A DNA stretch of 64,000 nucleotides from Stakelama saccharophila (GTDB lineage Bacteria; Pseudomonadota; Alphaproteobacteria; Sphingomonadales; Sphingomonadaceae), in NCBI RefSeq assembly GCF_032229225.1, contig NZ_CP135076.1, forward strand, positions 1,841,001 to 1,905,000, written 5' to 3'. The notes beneath the pieces were generated by a model. The model was not told the origin of the DNA and did not search any database. It worked only from the letters and a program-made list of their open reading frames with translations. Positions 10,036 through 20,585 of the stretch are shown piece by piece; the first letter of the stretch is position 1; the number at the start of each line of letters is the position of its first letter. The translations under genes were made by a program, and so were the position numbers.

Positions 10036-11202
10036 ATGAAAACGCTTCTCACGTCCGCTTTGCTTGCAAGCCTTGTCGCAGCGCCGGTTTCGGCGGCCGT
10101 ACCCCCCTTTCAGACCGACGCGCCGATCGCGTTCATGAAGGATCTGTCGTCCGATACGGTGCTATACGCGAAGAACCCGGACGAGCGCATGCCGCCGGCT
10201 TCGTTGGCGAAGATGATGACGGTCTATGTCGCGTTCGATCTCATCAAGTCGGGCGATCTGAAGCTCGACCAGAAATTCACCGTCCGGCCCGAAACGTGGG
10301 AGCGCTGGCACGGCCCCAAGGCGGGCTCCACCATGTTCCTGTCGCCCGACCAGCAGGTGAGCGTCGAAAACCTGTTATACGGTATCGTCACGCTGTCCGG
10401 CAACGATGCCTGCGTCGTACTGGCCCAGGGAATTTCCGGTACGGAAGCCGCGTTCACCCAGCTCATGAACCAGCGGGCCGCGGAACTGGGGCTGACGAAC
10501 AGCCATTTCGGCACGGCGAACGGCTGGCCGGACGAAGGGCGGACCTATGTCACGGCGCGCGACCTGGCGACACTTGCGGCAGCGACGATCAACGATTTCC
10601 CGAAACTTTATGACAAATTCTACGCCGAAAAGAGCTTCACCTGGGGCAAGACCGCCAGCGGCAAGCCGATCACCCAGGCCAATCGCGATCCGCTGCTCGG
10701 CCGGGTCGAAGGCGCCGACGGTCTGAAGACCGGCCATACCGAAGAGGCGGGCTACGGCTTCACCGGCTCGGCCAAGCAGAACGGCCGCCGCCTGGTGATG
10801 GTGCTGGCCGGGCTCGACACCTACAATCAGCGCATCCGGGAATCGGTGAACTTCATGCAGTGGGGTTTCCGCGCCTGGAAGGCGAAGCCGATCGTGAAAC
10901 AGGGCCGCAAGGTGGCCGAGGCGGAAGTGCAACTGGGCGATGCCGGCACCGTCGGCCTGGTGGCACCGCGCGACCTCACCGTCACGCTGCCCGCCGGAAC
11001 GTCGCCGGAACTGACGGCCAAGGTGGTGTATCAGGGGCCGATCAAGGCGCCGATCAAGAAGGGGCAGCACATCGCCGATCTCGTCGTCGAAACGCCTGAC
11101 CTCGGCGCACAGCGCATGCCGCTGGTCGCTGCCGACGATGTCGGAGAAGCGGGCTTTTTCGGCCGCGCCTGGGCCGGGTTCCTTGCGCTGTTCGGCGGAT
11201 GA
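10036..11202 (+). CDS. D-alanyl-D-alanine carboxypeptidase (PBP5/6 type)
   Basis: Low-molecular-weight penicillin-binding protein that trims the terminal D-Ala from peptidoglycan stems. The 388-aa protein has a signal peptide, SLAK (catalytic Ser56), SGN (Ser121) and KTG (Lys231), a PBP5 C-terminal beta domain, and ends in an amphipathic stretch (RAWAGFLALFGG) likely to anchor it to the membrane surface. The ATG at 10036 is preferred over an upstream in-frame GTG because it starts the signal peptide. Stop and tmk start overlap by 4 bp. Confidence 0.92.
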   Translation: MKTLLTSALLASLVAAPVSAAVPPFQTDAPIAFMKDLSSDTVLYAKNPDERMPPASLAKMMTVYVAFDLIKSGDLKLDQKFTVRPETWERWHGPKAGSTMFLSPDQQVSVENLLYGIVTLSGNDACVVLAQGISGTEAAFTQLMNQRAAELGLTNSHFGTANGWPDEGRTYVTARDLATLAAATINDFPKLYDKFYAEKSFTWGKTASGKPITQANRDPLLGRVEGADGLKTGHTEEAGYGFTGSAKQNGRRLVMVLAGLDTYNQRIRESVNFMQWGFRAWKAKPIVKQGRKVAEAEVQLGDAGTVGLVAPRDLTVTLPAGTSPELTAKVVYQGPIKAPIKKGQHIADLVVETPDLGAQRMPLVAADDVGEAGFFGRAWAGFLALFGG

Positions 11203-11822
11203 CGGGGCGCTTCCTCTCGCTGGAAGGGGGTGAGGGGACGGGCAAGTCCACCCAGGCCGAACGCCTCGCCGCTGCGCTGAAGGAACGCGGCCTGGAGGTT
11301 CTCGTCACGCGCGAACCCGGCGGCAGCGACGGCGCGGAGGCGATCCGCGATCTCCTGATGCAGGGCAGCGTCGGCCGCTGGAGCCCCCATTCCGAAGCGC
11401 TGCTGTTCGCAGCGGCGCGGGCGGATCATGTGGAGAAGCGCATCCGTCCGGCGCTCGGCATCGGCACCTGGGTGATCTGCGACCGTTATATCGACAGCAC
11501 TCGCGCTTATCAGGGGGCGCAGGGGATTGACGACGCCTCCATCCTCGCGCTGCATGGCTTTGGCACCAAGGGCCTGCTGCCCGATCGCACCTTTCTGCTC
11601 GAACTGCCGGGCGAGACAGCGTCGGCACGCGCGACCGGGCGGGACGGGCCGGGCGCCGACCGCTTCGCCGCACGCGACAGCGGTTTCCATCGCGCCGTGG
11701 CAGCTCGTTTCGAGGAAATTGCTGCTGCCGAGGGAGACCGCGTCCGCAGGATCGACGCGTCCGGATCACCGGAACAGGTCACCGGCAGGCTGGTACATGC
11801 CCTGGACGATCTGCTGGCATGA
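11199..11822 (+). CDS. tmk: Thymidylate kinase
   Basis: Phosphorylates dTMP to dTDP. The 207-aa protein begins TGRFLSLEGGEGTGKSTQ with the P-loop GGEGTGKST, has the DRY-type motif CDRYIDSTRAYQG (about residues 93-105) and the lid region ATGRDGPGADRF. Overlaps dac and holB by 4 bp each (ATGA), so dac-tmk-holB are translated as a coupled unit; tmk-holB adjacency is common in bacteria. Confidence 0.95.
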   Translation: MTGRFLSLEGGEGTGKSTQAERLAAALKERGLEVLVTREPGGSDGAEAIRDLLMQGSVGRWSPHSEALLFAAARADHVEKRIRPALGIGTWVICDRYIDSTRAYQGAQGIDDASILALHGFGTKGLLPDRTFLLELPGETASARATGRDGPGADRFAARDSGFHRAVAARFEEIAAAEGDRVRRIDASGSPEQVTGRLVHALDDLLA

Positions 11823-12823
11823 AGGCGCTTGTCGGAAACGAAGATGCGAAGGCGGCGTTCTTTGCCGCGGCCAGCGGTAGCAATATTCCGCACGCCTGGC
11901 TCTTCGCCGGGCCGCAAGGGCTCGGCAAGGCCGCGTTCGCACAGGAAGCGGCGGCGCGCCTGCTGGCCCATGCCGCAGATCCCGCGGTGCCGCTGGATGT
12001 CGGCTTGCCGGCGGGCGACGTTGCCGCGATACGTCAGGTGGCGGCAGGATCGCATCCTGATTTTCGCCTGCTGCGCCGGTTGCCGAAAGATCCGGAAAAG
12101 CCCGATCAAAATGTAGCGCGCAGCATTCCCATCGCGCAGATCAGGGCGCTGCAGCCCATGTTCGCGACCAAACCGACCTATTCGGATCGGCGGGTGGTGG
12201 TGATCGATTCGATCGACGACTGCGAACGTGCCGCCGCCAACGCTCTGCTCAAGAATCTGGAAGAGCCGCCGGCGGGCACCATCTTCCTTCTCATCAGTCA
12301 TGCGCCGGGGCGGTTGCTGCCGACGATTCGGTCGCGTTGCCGGCTGCTGCGCTTCTCCCCCCTGGAAGACGGGACCGTGGCGGGCATCCTGCGCGCCGAG
12401 CTTCCCGAGGCGAGCGACGAGGAGATCGCCGTGCTGGTGCGGGCCTGTCAGGGAGCGCCGGGGCGGGCGCTGGCATTTGCCGGGCTCGACATGAGCGCCA
12501 TTGAGCACGACCTTCGGACCATCGCGTCCGAGGGCGACCGGACGAACGCGATCCGGGTGCGCATGAGCAGCGCACTGGGAACGAAATCGGCACAGGCGCG
12601 GTACGAGGCCTTTCTACGGCGCGTGCCGTCCTTCATCGCGGAGCGGGCCCGGTCCGAAAAGGGCGGGCGGCTGCTGAACGTGCTGGACGCCCATCGCGCC
12701 GCGCGTGACCTTGCCGCAACGGCGTTGCGCCTCTCGCTCGACCCCCAGGCGACCGTGTTCGAGATGGGAGGAATCGTCGCACGCCTCTCGCCATCGGACA
12801 ACAACGGGCTACCGCACCGCTGA
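11819..12823 (+). CDS. holB: DNA polymerase III delta' subunit
   Basis: Clamp-loader subunit of the replicative polymerase. The 334-aa AAA+ protein has a P-loop-like segment GPQGLGKA in which the usual Ser/Thr after Lys is alanine, consistent with delta' being the non-hydrolysing stator subunit. Downstream are NALLKNLEEPPAGTIFLL and the sensor segment TIRSRCRLLRF, both typical of delta'. Located between tmk and metG. Confidence 0.92.
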   Translation: MKALVGNEDAKAAFFAAASGSNIPHAWLFAGPQGLGKAAFAQEAAARLLAHAADPAVPLDVGLPAGDVAAIRQVAAGSHPDFRLLRRLPKDPEKPDQNVARSIPIAQIRALQPMFATKPTYSDRRVVVIDSIDDCERAAANALLKNLEEPPAGTIFLLISHAPGRLLPTIRSRCRLLRFSPLEDGTVAGILRAELPEASDEEIAVLVRACQGAPGRALAFAGLDMSAIEHDLRTIASEGDRTNAIRVRMSSALGTKSAQARYEAFLRRVPSFIAERARSEKGGRLLNVLDAHRAARDLAATALRLSLDPQATVFEMGGIVARLSPSDNNGLPHR

Positions 12824-12844
12824 GCGATGTTCTAGGGACGCGCC

Positions 12845-14407
12845 ATGGCCAAACCCTATTATATCACCACCGCCATCCACTATCCCAATGGCCGGCCGCA
12901 TATCGGCCATGCCTATGAAATGATCGCAGCCGATGCCGTCGCACGGTTCCAGCGCCAGGCGGGTCGCGATGTGCGGTTTCAGACCGGCACCGACGAGCAC
13001 GGCCTGAAAATGGTGCAGACCGCGCGCGACCGCAACATTCCCGTCCGCACGCTCGCCGACGAAATGTCCGGATATTTTCGTGTGATGGCCGACGGTCTTG
13101 ACATTGGTTACGATCGGTTCATCCGCACCGTCGAGCCCGCGCATTATGCCGCCAGCCAGACGATCTGGAAGGCGATGGAGGCATCGGGCGATCTGTACCT
13201 GGACCGCTATGAGGGCTGGTATTCGGTGCGGGACGAAGCGTTTTACGAGGAAAAGGAGCTTCAGCCGGGAGAAGGGGACGTGAAACTTTCGCCACAGGGA
13301 ACACCTGTGGAATGGACGTCCGAGGAGACCTGGTTCTTCCGCCTGTCAAAATATCAGCAGCCTCTGCTCGACCATTACGCCGCCAACCCCGATTTCATCC
13401 GTCCCGAAAGCCGGCGCAACGAAATCATGCGTTTCGTCGAGGGCGGCCTTTCCGACCTGTCGGTGTCGCGGACCAGTTTCGATTGGGGCGTGCCCGTACC
13501 CGACAGCACGGGCCATGTGATGTATGTATGGGTCGACGCGCTCACCAACTATATCAGCGGTGCTGGCTATCCCACGGACGAAACGGCGTTTTCAAAGTGG
13601 TGGCCGGCCGATCTTCACCTTATCGGCAAGGACATTGTCCGATTCCATGCGGTTTACTGGCCGGCCTTCCTGATGTCCGCGGGATTACCTTTGCCGCATC
13701 AGATATTCGGCCATGGGTTCGTCCTGAACCGCGGCGAGAAGATGTCGAAATCGACCGGAAACATCGTCGACCCGATGGATCTGGCGCGCACCTACGGGGT
13801 TGATTCGCTGCGCTATTTCCTGTTGCGCGACATCAGTTTCGGCCAGGACGGGAGCTATTCCGAGGAAGCGATCGTCACCCGCGCCAATGCGGATCTGTCG
13901 AACAGCTTCGGCAACCTGGCGCAGCGCACATTGGCATTCATCGCCAAGAATTGCGGTGGCGAGCTACCGGGGGAAGGGCGGTCGGAGGCGGTCGATGCCG
14001 ACCTTCTGACGACTGTCGGAAGCGCGATAGAGAGCTATCGCGGCGAATTCGAGAAGCTGGCGCTGTCCCAGGCTACCGAAGCCTGGATGCGAGGTGTTTT
14101 CGCCTGCAATCAGTACATCGATGCCCAGGCTCCCTGGGCGTTGCGCAAGAACGACCCGGCGCGGATGCAGGCAGTTCTGCGGACGCTGGTTCTCGCGATC
14201 CGCGACCTCGCCATCGCGATCCTGCCGGTCATACCGCGCTCGGCCGACAAGCTGCTCGACCAGCTCGGCATCACCGCGCGCGGCCATGCGGCACTCGGCG
14301 ATCACACCTGGTATGACGCCGCGCGCGGGGCGGGGTTTCGGATCGCGCCGCCAAGCCCCATCTTCCCGAGACTGACAATCGCTGAAACGGAGGACAGTCC
14401 GGCATGA
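12845..14407 (+). CDS. metG: Methionyl-tRNA synthetase
   Basis: Charges tRNA-Met. The 520-aa class I enzyme has the HIGH motif exactly (GRPHIGHAYE, about residue 20) and KMSKS (GEKMSKSTGN, about residue 300). The connective-peptide zinc knuckle cysteines are not seen, so this is the zinc-free short form, and it lacks the C-terminal tRNA-binding EMAP domain of the E. coli enzyme. Starts 21 bp after holB and overlaps tatD by 4 bp. Confidence 0.95.
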   Translation: MAKPYYITTAIHYPNGRPHIGHAYEMIAADAVARFQRQAGRDVRFQTGTDEHGLKMVQTARDRNIPVRTLADEMSGYFRVMADGLDIGYDRFIRTVEPAHYAASQTIWKAMEASGDLYLDRYEGWYSVRDEAFYEEKELQPGEGDVKLSPQGTPVEWTSEETWFFRLSKYQQPLLDHYAANPDFIRPESRRNEIMRFVEGGLSDLSVSRTSFDWGVPVPDSTGHVMYVWVDALTNYISGAGYPTDETAFSKWWPADLHLIGKDIVRFHAVYWPAFLMSAGLPLPHQIFGHGFVLNRGEKMSKSTGNIVDPMDLARTYGVDSLRYFLLRDISFGQDGSYSEEAIVTRANADLSNSFGNLAQRTLAFIAKNCGGELPGEGRSEAVDADLLTTVGSAIESYRGEFEKLALSQATEAWMRGVFACNQYIDAQAPWALRKNDPARMQAVLRTLVLAIRDLAIAILPVIPRSADKLLDQLGITARGHAALGDHTWYDAARGAGFRIAPPSPIFPRLTIAETEDSPA

Positions 14408-15183
14408 AGCTGGCCGACAGCCACTGTCATCTGAATTATGAAGGACTGGCCGAGCGACAGGCCGAAATCCTGGATCATGCCCGTGCACAAGGCATCGTCG
14501 CGATGCTCAACATCGCCACGCGGGAGAATGAATGGGATGCGGTGCTGGCCACCGCCGAGCGCGAGGAGGATGTCTGGGCGACAGTCGGCATCCATCCCCA
14601 TGAAGCGGACCGGCATCCGGATGTCGATACCGCGAAGCTCGTCGCGCGCGCGCAGCATCCGCGCATTGTCGGCATCGGTGAAAGCGGCCTCGATTACTAC
14701 TATGACCATTCCGACCGCGAGCGTCAGAAGGCCGGTTTCCGCAGCCATCTTGCGGCCTGCCGGGAAACGCAACTGCCGATCGTGGTGCACACCCGCGATG
14801 CCGAAGAGGATACCGCGGCGATCCTGACCGAGGAGATGGAGAAGGGGGCCTTTCCCGGCGTTATCCATTGCTTCACCGCGAGTTCAGCCTTCGCTCGCAC
14901 TGCGCTCGATCTCGGCCTGTACATATCGCTTTCCGGTATCGTCACGTTCAAGAACGCGAAGGACCTGCAGGAAACGGCGAAGACATTGCCGCTCGATCGG
15001 CTGTTGATCGAAACCGATGCGCCTTTCCTCGCGCCCGTGCCGCATCGCGGCAAGCCCGGCGAACCGGCTTTTGTCGCCGATACCTGTCGGTTCCTTGCGG
15101 AACTGCGCGGGGAGAATGCGGAAATGCTGGCCGATCGCACGCGCGAGAATTTCCACCGCCTGTTCGCGAAAACGCGCGCGTGA
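14404..15183 (+). CDS. tatD: TatD-family metal-dependent hydrolase
   Basis: A 259-aa TIM-barrel hydrolase; family members have 3'-5' DNase activity. It starts with ADSHCHLN (two metal-binding histidines) and has GIGESGLDYYYD, VVHTRDAEED, GVIHCFTAS and LLIETDAPFLAP, the ordered TatD motifs. In the conserved metG-tatD-metallohydrolase order. Translational coupling with both neighbours by 4-bp overlaps. Confidence 0.93.
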   Translation: MKLADSHCHLNYEGLAERQAEILDHARAQGIVAMLNIATRENEWDAVLATAEREEDVWATVGIHPHEADRHPDVDTAKLVARAQHPRIVGIGESGLDYYYDHSDRERQKAGFRSHLAACRETQLPIVVHTRDAEEDTAAILTEEMEKGAFPGVIHCFTASSAFARTALDLGLYISLSGIVTFKNAKDLQETAKTLPLDRLLIETDAPFLAPVPHRGKPGEPAFVADTCRFLAELRGENAEMLADRTRENFHRLFAKTRA

Positions 15184-15944
15184 AGATACGCATTCTCGGT
15201 TCCGGCACGTCCTCCGGCGTGCCGCGTATCGGCAACGACTGGGGCGCGTGCGATCCTGCGGAACCGCGAAACCGCCGTAGCCGGGCGTCCATGCTCGTCT
15301 CGACGGAGACGACCCGAATCCTGATCGACACCAGCCCCGACATGCGGGAACAGTTGCTCGCGGCCGAGGTTGATACGGTCGACGCAGTGATCTGGACGCA
15401 CGACCACGCCGATCACTGTCACGGCATCGATGACCTGCGACAGGTGTTCCATGCGCTCGGGCGGCCGGTGCGCGGGCTGGCCAGGCCGGAAACGTGCCGG
15501 CGGATTTCGGAGCGGTTTGACTATGTCTTCGCCGGGCGGCCCGGCTATCGTCAGACTGCGACGATCGACATCCTGCCCAATGAAATCCGCATCGGCGATA
15601 TTACCGTGCGCAGCGTCGACCAGCCGCACGGCACCATATATTCCGCCGGACTTCGCTTCGAGCACGGCGGAAAGGCGATCGGCTATGCGACGGATTTCAA
15701 CGAGATGACGCGCGATATGCAATTCTTGTATCAAGATCTTCGGATCTGGATCGTGGACGCGCTCCGTCGGCGGCCGCATCCCACGCACCCGCATCTGGAC
15801 CAGGTTCTGGAATGGGTTCGGGATTTCCGGCCCATTCGTGCCGCGCTGATGCACATGGATAATTCCATGGATTATCGCAGTCTGCGCGCGGAACTGCCGG
15901 CGCATGTCGAACCCGGCTATGACGGACTGGAATTGACCGCATGA
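15180..15944 (+). CDS. MBL-fold metallo-hydrolase (PhnP-like)
   Basis: The 254-aa protein begins KIRILGSGTSSGVPRIG, typical of the PhnP/cyclic phosphodiesterase branch of the metallo-beta-lactamase superfamily, and has the metal-binding motif THDHADH (about residue 80). Later metal ligands lie in DQPHG, ATDFNE and LMHMDN. The GTG at 15180 overlaps the tatD stop; the longer open frame upstream is tatD in another frame. Physiological substrate unknown; it follows tatD in many alphaproteobacteria. Confidence 0.87.
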   Translation: MKIRILGSGTSSGVPRIGNDWGACDPAEPRNRRSRASMLVSTETTRILIDTSPDMREQLLAAEVDTVDAVIWTHDHADHCHGIDDLRQVFHALGRPVRGLARPETCRRISERFDYVFAGRPGYRQTATIDILPNEIRIGDITVRSVDQPHGTIYSAGLRFEHGGKAIGYATDFNEMTRDMQFLYQDLRIWIVDALRRRPHPTHPHLDQVLEWVRDFRPIRAALMHMDNSMDYRSLRAELPAHVEPGYDGLELTA

Positions 15945-16549
15945 GCAGCGCCGGGACGCTCAACATCCTGTTCTATATCCTGTTGCTCGTGCTCGTCCTG
16001 AGCGCACTGAGCACGCGGCGGTTGAGCGCGACCATGTTCCTGAAGTCGCTGATCGGCTGGGCGGCGATCGCGGCGATCCTCTATGTCGCGGTGGACCATC
16101 GGCGCGATATCGTGCGGCTGGCGGCCGGAATTGGCATAGGCAACCAGAAGATCGCCGGTGATACGACCCGCATCCGCCAAAGCAGCGACGGGCATTTCTG
16201 GGCACGGGTGGAGTTGAACGGCGTCGAGCGGCGCATGCTGATCGACAGCGGCGCCACCATCACCGCGCTTTCCAAGTCGACGGCGGATGCCGCGGGCATT
16301 GAGGCGGGCTCTGGATTTCCGGTCCTGTTGAACACGGCGAACGGCATGGTGGAGGCGCAACGCGGAACGATCGACCATGTGGTGCTGGGAAATCTCCGCA
16401 TGGACGATCTCGACGCCGTGATCGCGCCGAGCTTCGGCGATCTCGATGTGATCGGAATGAATTTCCTGTCGCGGCTCGGGTCCTGGCGCGTGGAAGGTGA
16501 TACCCTGATCCTCGAGCCCGAGGCCCCTGCCAATTCCGACTCTACTTAA
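15941..16549 (+). CDS. Membrane-anchored retropepsin-like aspartic protease
   Basis: A 202-aa protein with two N-terminal membrane segments (about 8-25 and 33-52) and a periplasmic retropepsin-fold domain. The single catalytic motif is LIDSGATITAL (Asp about residue 103), and GMNFLSRLGSWRVEGD matches the C-terminal hydrophobic-glycine strand, so the enzyme would act as a dimer. This matches the bacterial clan AA family TIGR02281. Its TAA stop (16547-16549) lies inside the left arm of the candidate dif site. Confidence 0.85.
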   Translation: MSSAGTLNILFYILLLVLVLSALSTRRLSATMFLKSLIGWAAIAAILYVAVDHRRDIVRLAAGIGIGNQKIAGDTTRIRQSSDGHFWARVELNGVERRMLIDSGATITALSKSTADAAGIEAGSGFPVLLNTANGMVEAQRGTIDHVVLGNLRMDDLDAVIAPSFGDLDVIGMNFLSRLGSWRVEGDTLILEPEAPANSDST

Positions 16550-16571
16550 CATAATGTATATTATCGGACGT
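16544..16571 (+). other. dif: Candidate dif site (XerC/XerD recombination, chromosome terminus)
   Basis: A 28-bp sequence with the exact XerCD architecture 11-6-11. Left arm ACTTAACATAA (16544-16554) matches the complement of the E. coli XerD arm (ATTTAACATAA) at 10 of 11 bases. The centre is TGTATA (16555-16560). The right arm TTATCGGACGT is a divergent XerC arm that keeps the inner TTAT. With XerC on the left, the site reads on the minus strand. The AT-rich core stands out in this GC-rich region. Protein genes change from all-plus to all-minus about 0.7 kb to the right, as expected where replication ends. E. coli-type KOPS octamers mostly point toward it. Confidence 0.83.
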
Positions 16572-16575
16572 ACGG

Positions 16576-17307
16576 ATGGATAGGCTTGTCAAAATCATGG
16601 AGCGGCTTCGCGACCCCGTTCGCGGATGCGAATGGGACCGCGTGCAGACCTTCGCTACGATCGCGCCCTATACGATCGAGGAAGCCTATGAGGTTGCCGA
16701 TGCGATCGAGCGTGACGACATGACTGCGTTGAAGGATGAACTTGGCGATCTGCTGCTTCAGGTCGTTTTCCATAGCCGCATGGCGCAAGAACGCGGCGCC
16801 TTCGCCCTGAGCGATGTCGTCGACACCATCAGCGACAAGATGGAACGACGCCATCCGCACATCTTCGGCGATGCCGATCGCTCCCCCGGATGGGAAACCA
16901 TCAAGGCGGCCGAACGCCGGGCGGATCGACGGTTCGGAGCCCTTGCCGGCGTGGCGCTGGCATTGCCGGCCCTGCAGCGTGCGGAAAAGTTGCAAAAACG
17001 TGCGGCTCGCACCGGGTTCGATTGGCCGGACCCCGACGGCGCGAGGGCGAAGATCGACGAGGAGATGACCGAAGTTGCCGAGGCGGGCCCGGAAGAGCGC
17101 GCAGAAGAGATTGGCGACTTGCTGTTCGCGGTCGTCAATTGGGCCCGGCATCTGGGCGTGGAACCCGAAAGCGCGCTACGGGCGGCGAATGCGAAGTTCC
17201 AGCGCCGCTTCGAAGCGATGGAGGACGAAGCCGGCGAACGCTTTGCCGATCTCGAACTGACGGAGAAGGAAGCGCTCTGGCAGCGCGTCAAGCGTCGCGG
17301 TGGGTGA
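16576..17307 (+). CDS. mazG: Nucleoside triphosphate pyrophosphohydrolase MazG
   Basis: Hydrolyses NTPs/dNTPs to monophosphates, a house-cleaning and stringent-response-modulating activity. The 243-aa protein has two MazG domains: the first with CEWDRVQTFATIAPYTIEEAYEVADAI and ELGDLLLQVVFHS (EExxE...ExxD pattern), the second with KIDEEMTEVAEA and EEIGDLLFAVVNWARHL. The ATG at 16576 is 5 bp right of the dif site. The last 20 bp overlap the convergent hflX 3' end. Confidence 0.93.
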   Translation: MDRLVKIMERLRDPVRGCEWDRVQTFATIAPYTIEEAYEVADAIERDDMTALKDELGDLLLQVVFHSRMAQERGAFALSDVVDTISDKMERRHPHIFGDADRSPGWETIKAAERRADRRFGALAGVALALPALQRAEKLQKRAARTGFDWPDPDGARAKIDEEMTEVAEAGPEERAEEIGDLLFAVVNWARHLGVEPESALRAANAKFQRRFEAMEDEAGERFADLELTEKEALWQRVKRRGG

Positions 17308-18586
17308 AGCGGCCATGATCGCGCGGCGCCATCCGAACGTCGTAGACCGCTTTTTCCCCTTCCAGCCACTGGTCGAGCACCTCGCCATGGGCGTGCAGCC
17401 AGGCAGCCGATGCGCCGTCGCCGGCGGGCAATTCGATCCGATACCGGCGATGGGCGGCGGTGAGCGTGGCGCCCACCGTCTCGATCAGCGTATCCACCCC
17501 TTCCCCGCCGAGCGCCGATAGCGCGACGACGTCATCGCGACGCTGCGCCAGTGCCAGAATCTCCTCCTGCCGTTCCGCGGGCAGCAGATCGATCTTATTC
17601 CAGGCCTCGATCCGGGGCGTGACATCGGCGCCGGCGACCCCGATCTCGCTCAGAACGGCTTCCACATCGTCGCGCTGCGCCTCCGTATCGGGATGGGCGA
17701 TGTCCCGCACATGGATGAGCAGGTCCGCTGAAACCACCTCTTCCAGCGTCGCCTTGAACGCGGCGACGAGTTGCGTCGGCAGGTCGGACACGAACCCCAC
17801 GGTGTCGGAGAGGATTGCCTTGTCGGTGCCCGGCATCGGGACCTGCCGCAGCGTCGGGTCCAGGGTGGCGAAGAGCAAATTCTCCGCCATGACGTCGGAA
17901 CCGGTCAGACGGTTGAAAAGCGTCGACTTTCCCGCATTGGTATAGCCGACAAGCGCAATCACGGGCCATGGCGCCCGCTGCCGCCGGTCGCGGTGGAGCG
18001 TGCGCGTGCGGCTGACCTGGTCCAGCTCCTTGCGCAGGCGTGCCATGCGATCCCGGATGAGGCGACGATCCGCCTCGATCTGTGTTTCGCCCGGACCGCC
18101 AAGAAACCCGTAACCGCCGCGCTGACGTTCGAGATGGGTCCAGCTCCGCACCAGGCGTCCCGCCTGATAGTCGAGATGCGCCAATTCCACCTGCAACCGC
18201 CCTTCCGCGGTCGCGGCGCGCTCACCGAAGATCTCGAGGATCAACCCCGTTCGGTCGAGCACCTTGCAGCCGAGCGCGTTTTCCAGATTGCGCTGCTGCA
18301 CCGCGGACAGTGGAGCATCGAAGACGGCGAGTTCCGCCTCACGTTCCGCGATCGTCGCGGCGAGCGCTTCGACCTGTCCGCTGCCCAGCATCGTGGCCGG
18401 GCGCGCCTGACGAACGCGAAACGCGATGCGCCCGCAAACATCGACGCCGATGGCCTCGGCGAGGCCGGCCGTCTCCGCCAGACGTGCGTCGCTGTCCCGC
18501 GGCGACCCGCCCAGATCGGGCAGCACCACCACGGCACGCGCACCCCGGGCGAAATCCCCGGTTTCGCGATCGAAGCCGGTGCTCAA
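17288..18586 (-). CDS. hflX: Ribosome-dissociating GTPase HflX
   Basis: GTPase that splits stalled 70S ribosomes. The 432-aa protein has the HflX N-terminal domain ([26 protein letters not shown]) and the GTPase motifs GYTNAGKST (G1), [10 protein letters not shown] (G3) and NKID (G4). Directly downstream of hfq with a 4-bp overlap (ATGA), the conserved hfq-hflX pair. Convergent with mazG, overlapping by 20 bp. Confidence 0.94.
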   Translation of the reverse strand: MSTGFDRETGDFARGARAVVVLPDLGGSPRDSDARLAETAGLAEAIGVDVCGRIAFRVRQARPATMLGSGQVEALAATIAEREAELAVFDAPLSAVQQRNLENALGCKVLDRTGLILEIFGERAATAEGRLQVELAHLDYQAGRLVRSWTHLERQRGGYGFLGGPGETQIEADRRLIRDRMARLRKELDQVSRTRTLHRDRRQRAPWPVIALVGYTNAGKSTLFNRLTGSDVMAENLLFATLDPTLRQVPMPGTDKAILSDTVGFVSDLPTQLVAAFKATLEEVVSADLLIHVRDIAHPDTEAQRDDVEAVLSEIGVAGADVTPRIEAWNKIDLLPAERQEEILALAQRRDDVVALSALGGEGVDTLIETVGATLTAAHRRYRIELPAGDGASAAWLHAHGEVLDQWLEGEKAVYDVRMAPRDHGRFTHRDA

Positions 18587-19074
18587 TCCTTCTCCAGCGC
18601 GGCTTGCTCGTCCGCCAGATTGAGCTGGTTCGCAGGCTGGATCGTCGAGACCGCGTGCTTATAGACGAGCTGCGACATGCCGTCGCGCTGCAACAACATG
18701 CAGAACAGGTCGAACGCCGCGATCTGCCCTTGCAGCATGACGCCGTTGATGAGGAACATGGTGACCGGTTCCTCGCCCTTTCGCACGGCGCTCAGGAAGA
18801 CCTCCTGAAGCACGGCGCTGCGCTGCGGCTGATCGGCGGCATCGGCGATGATGTCACTGAAATCGACGGTCCCCGACGGCATCACCGTCGAAATGGCGTG
18901 CTTGTAGACGAGCTGCGACTGGCCGTCGCGGCGCAGCAGCACGGAGAAATTGTCGAACCACGTCACGATGCCCTGAAGTTTCACCCCCTTCACCAGAAAC
19001 ATGGTGACCGGCGTCTTCGAGCGACGAAGCTGGTTGAGGAAGAGATCCTGGAGCGAACTATGCTTTTCCGGCAC
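18583..19074 (-). CDS. hfq: Tandem-domain RNA chaperone Hfq
   Basis: sRNA-mRNA matchmaker. The 163-aa protein is two complete Hfq (Sm-like) domains in one chain: about residues 6-66 and 87-147, an internal repeat with an offset of 81 residues. Both keep the N-terminal Gln (Q9, Q90), FD in the Sm1 region (F40-D41, F121-D122) and YKHA (57-60, 138-141), which bind RNA 3' ends on the proximal face. The basic rim patch is R17-R18-S19-K20 in domain 1 but R98-K99-G100-E101 in domain 2, so rim contacts probably differ. Each domain has one extra residue in the RRDG/QRDG loop compared with E. coli. Three chains could make one six-fold ring. Confidence 0.93.
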   Translation of the reverse strand: MPEKHSSLQDLFLNQLRRSKTPVTMFLVKGVKLQGIVTWFDNFSVLLRRDGQSQLVYKHAISTVMPSGTVDFSDIIADAADQPQRSAVLQEVFLSAVRKGEEPVTMFLINGVMLQGQIAAFDLFCMLLQRDGMSQLVYKHAVSTIQPANQLNLADEQAALEKD

Positions 19075-19199
19075 GATCGACCTCTGTTCTTGGCGGCTTT
19101 CGCCGCGGTTGCGCCGCTATCCGGCGTCGGATTGTGCGCGCCCGAACGGCGCGAAACACCAACTTAGGGATTGGAGCCCGCCGCGTCCACTCGTCCCGC

Positions 19200-20582
<1,383 letters not shown>

Positions 20583-20585
20583 GGC

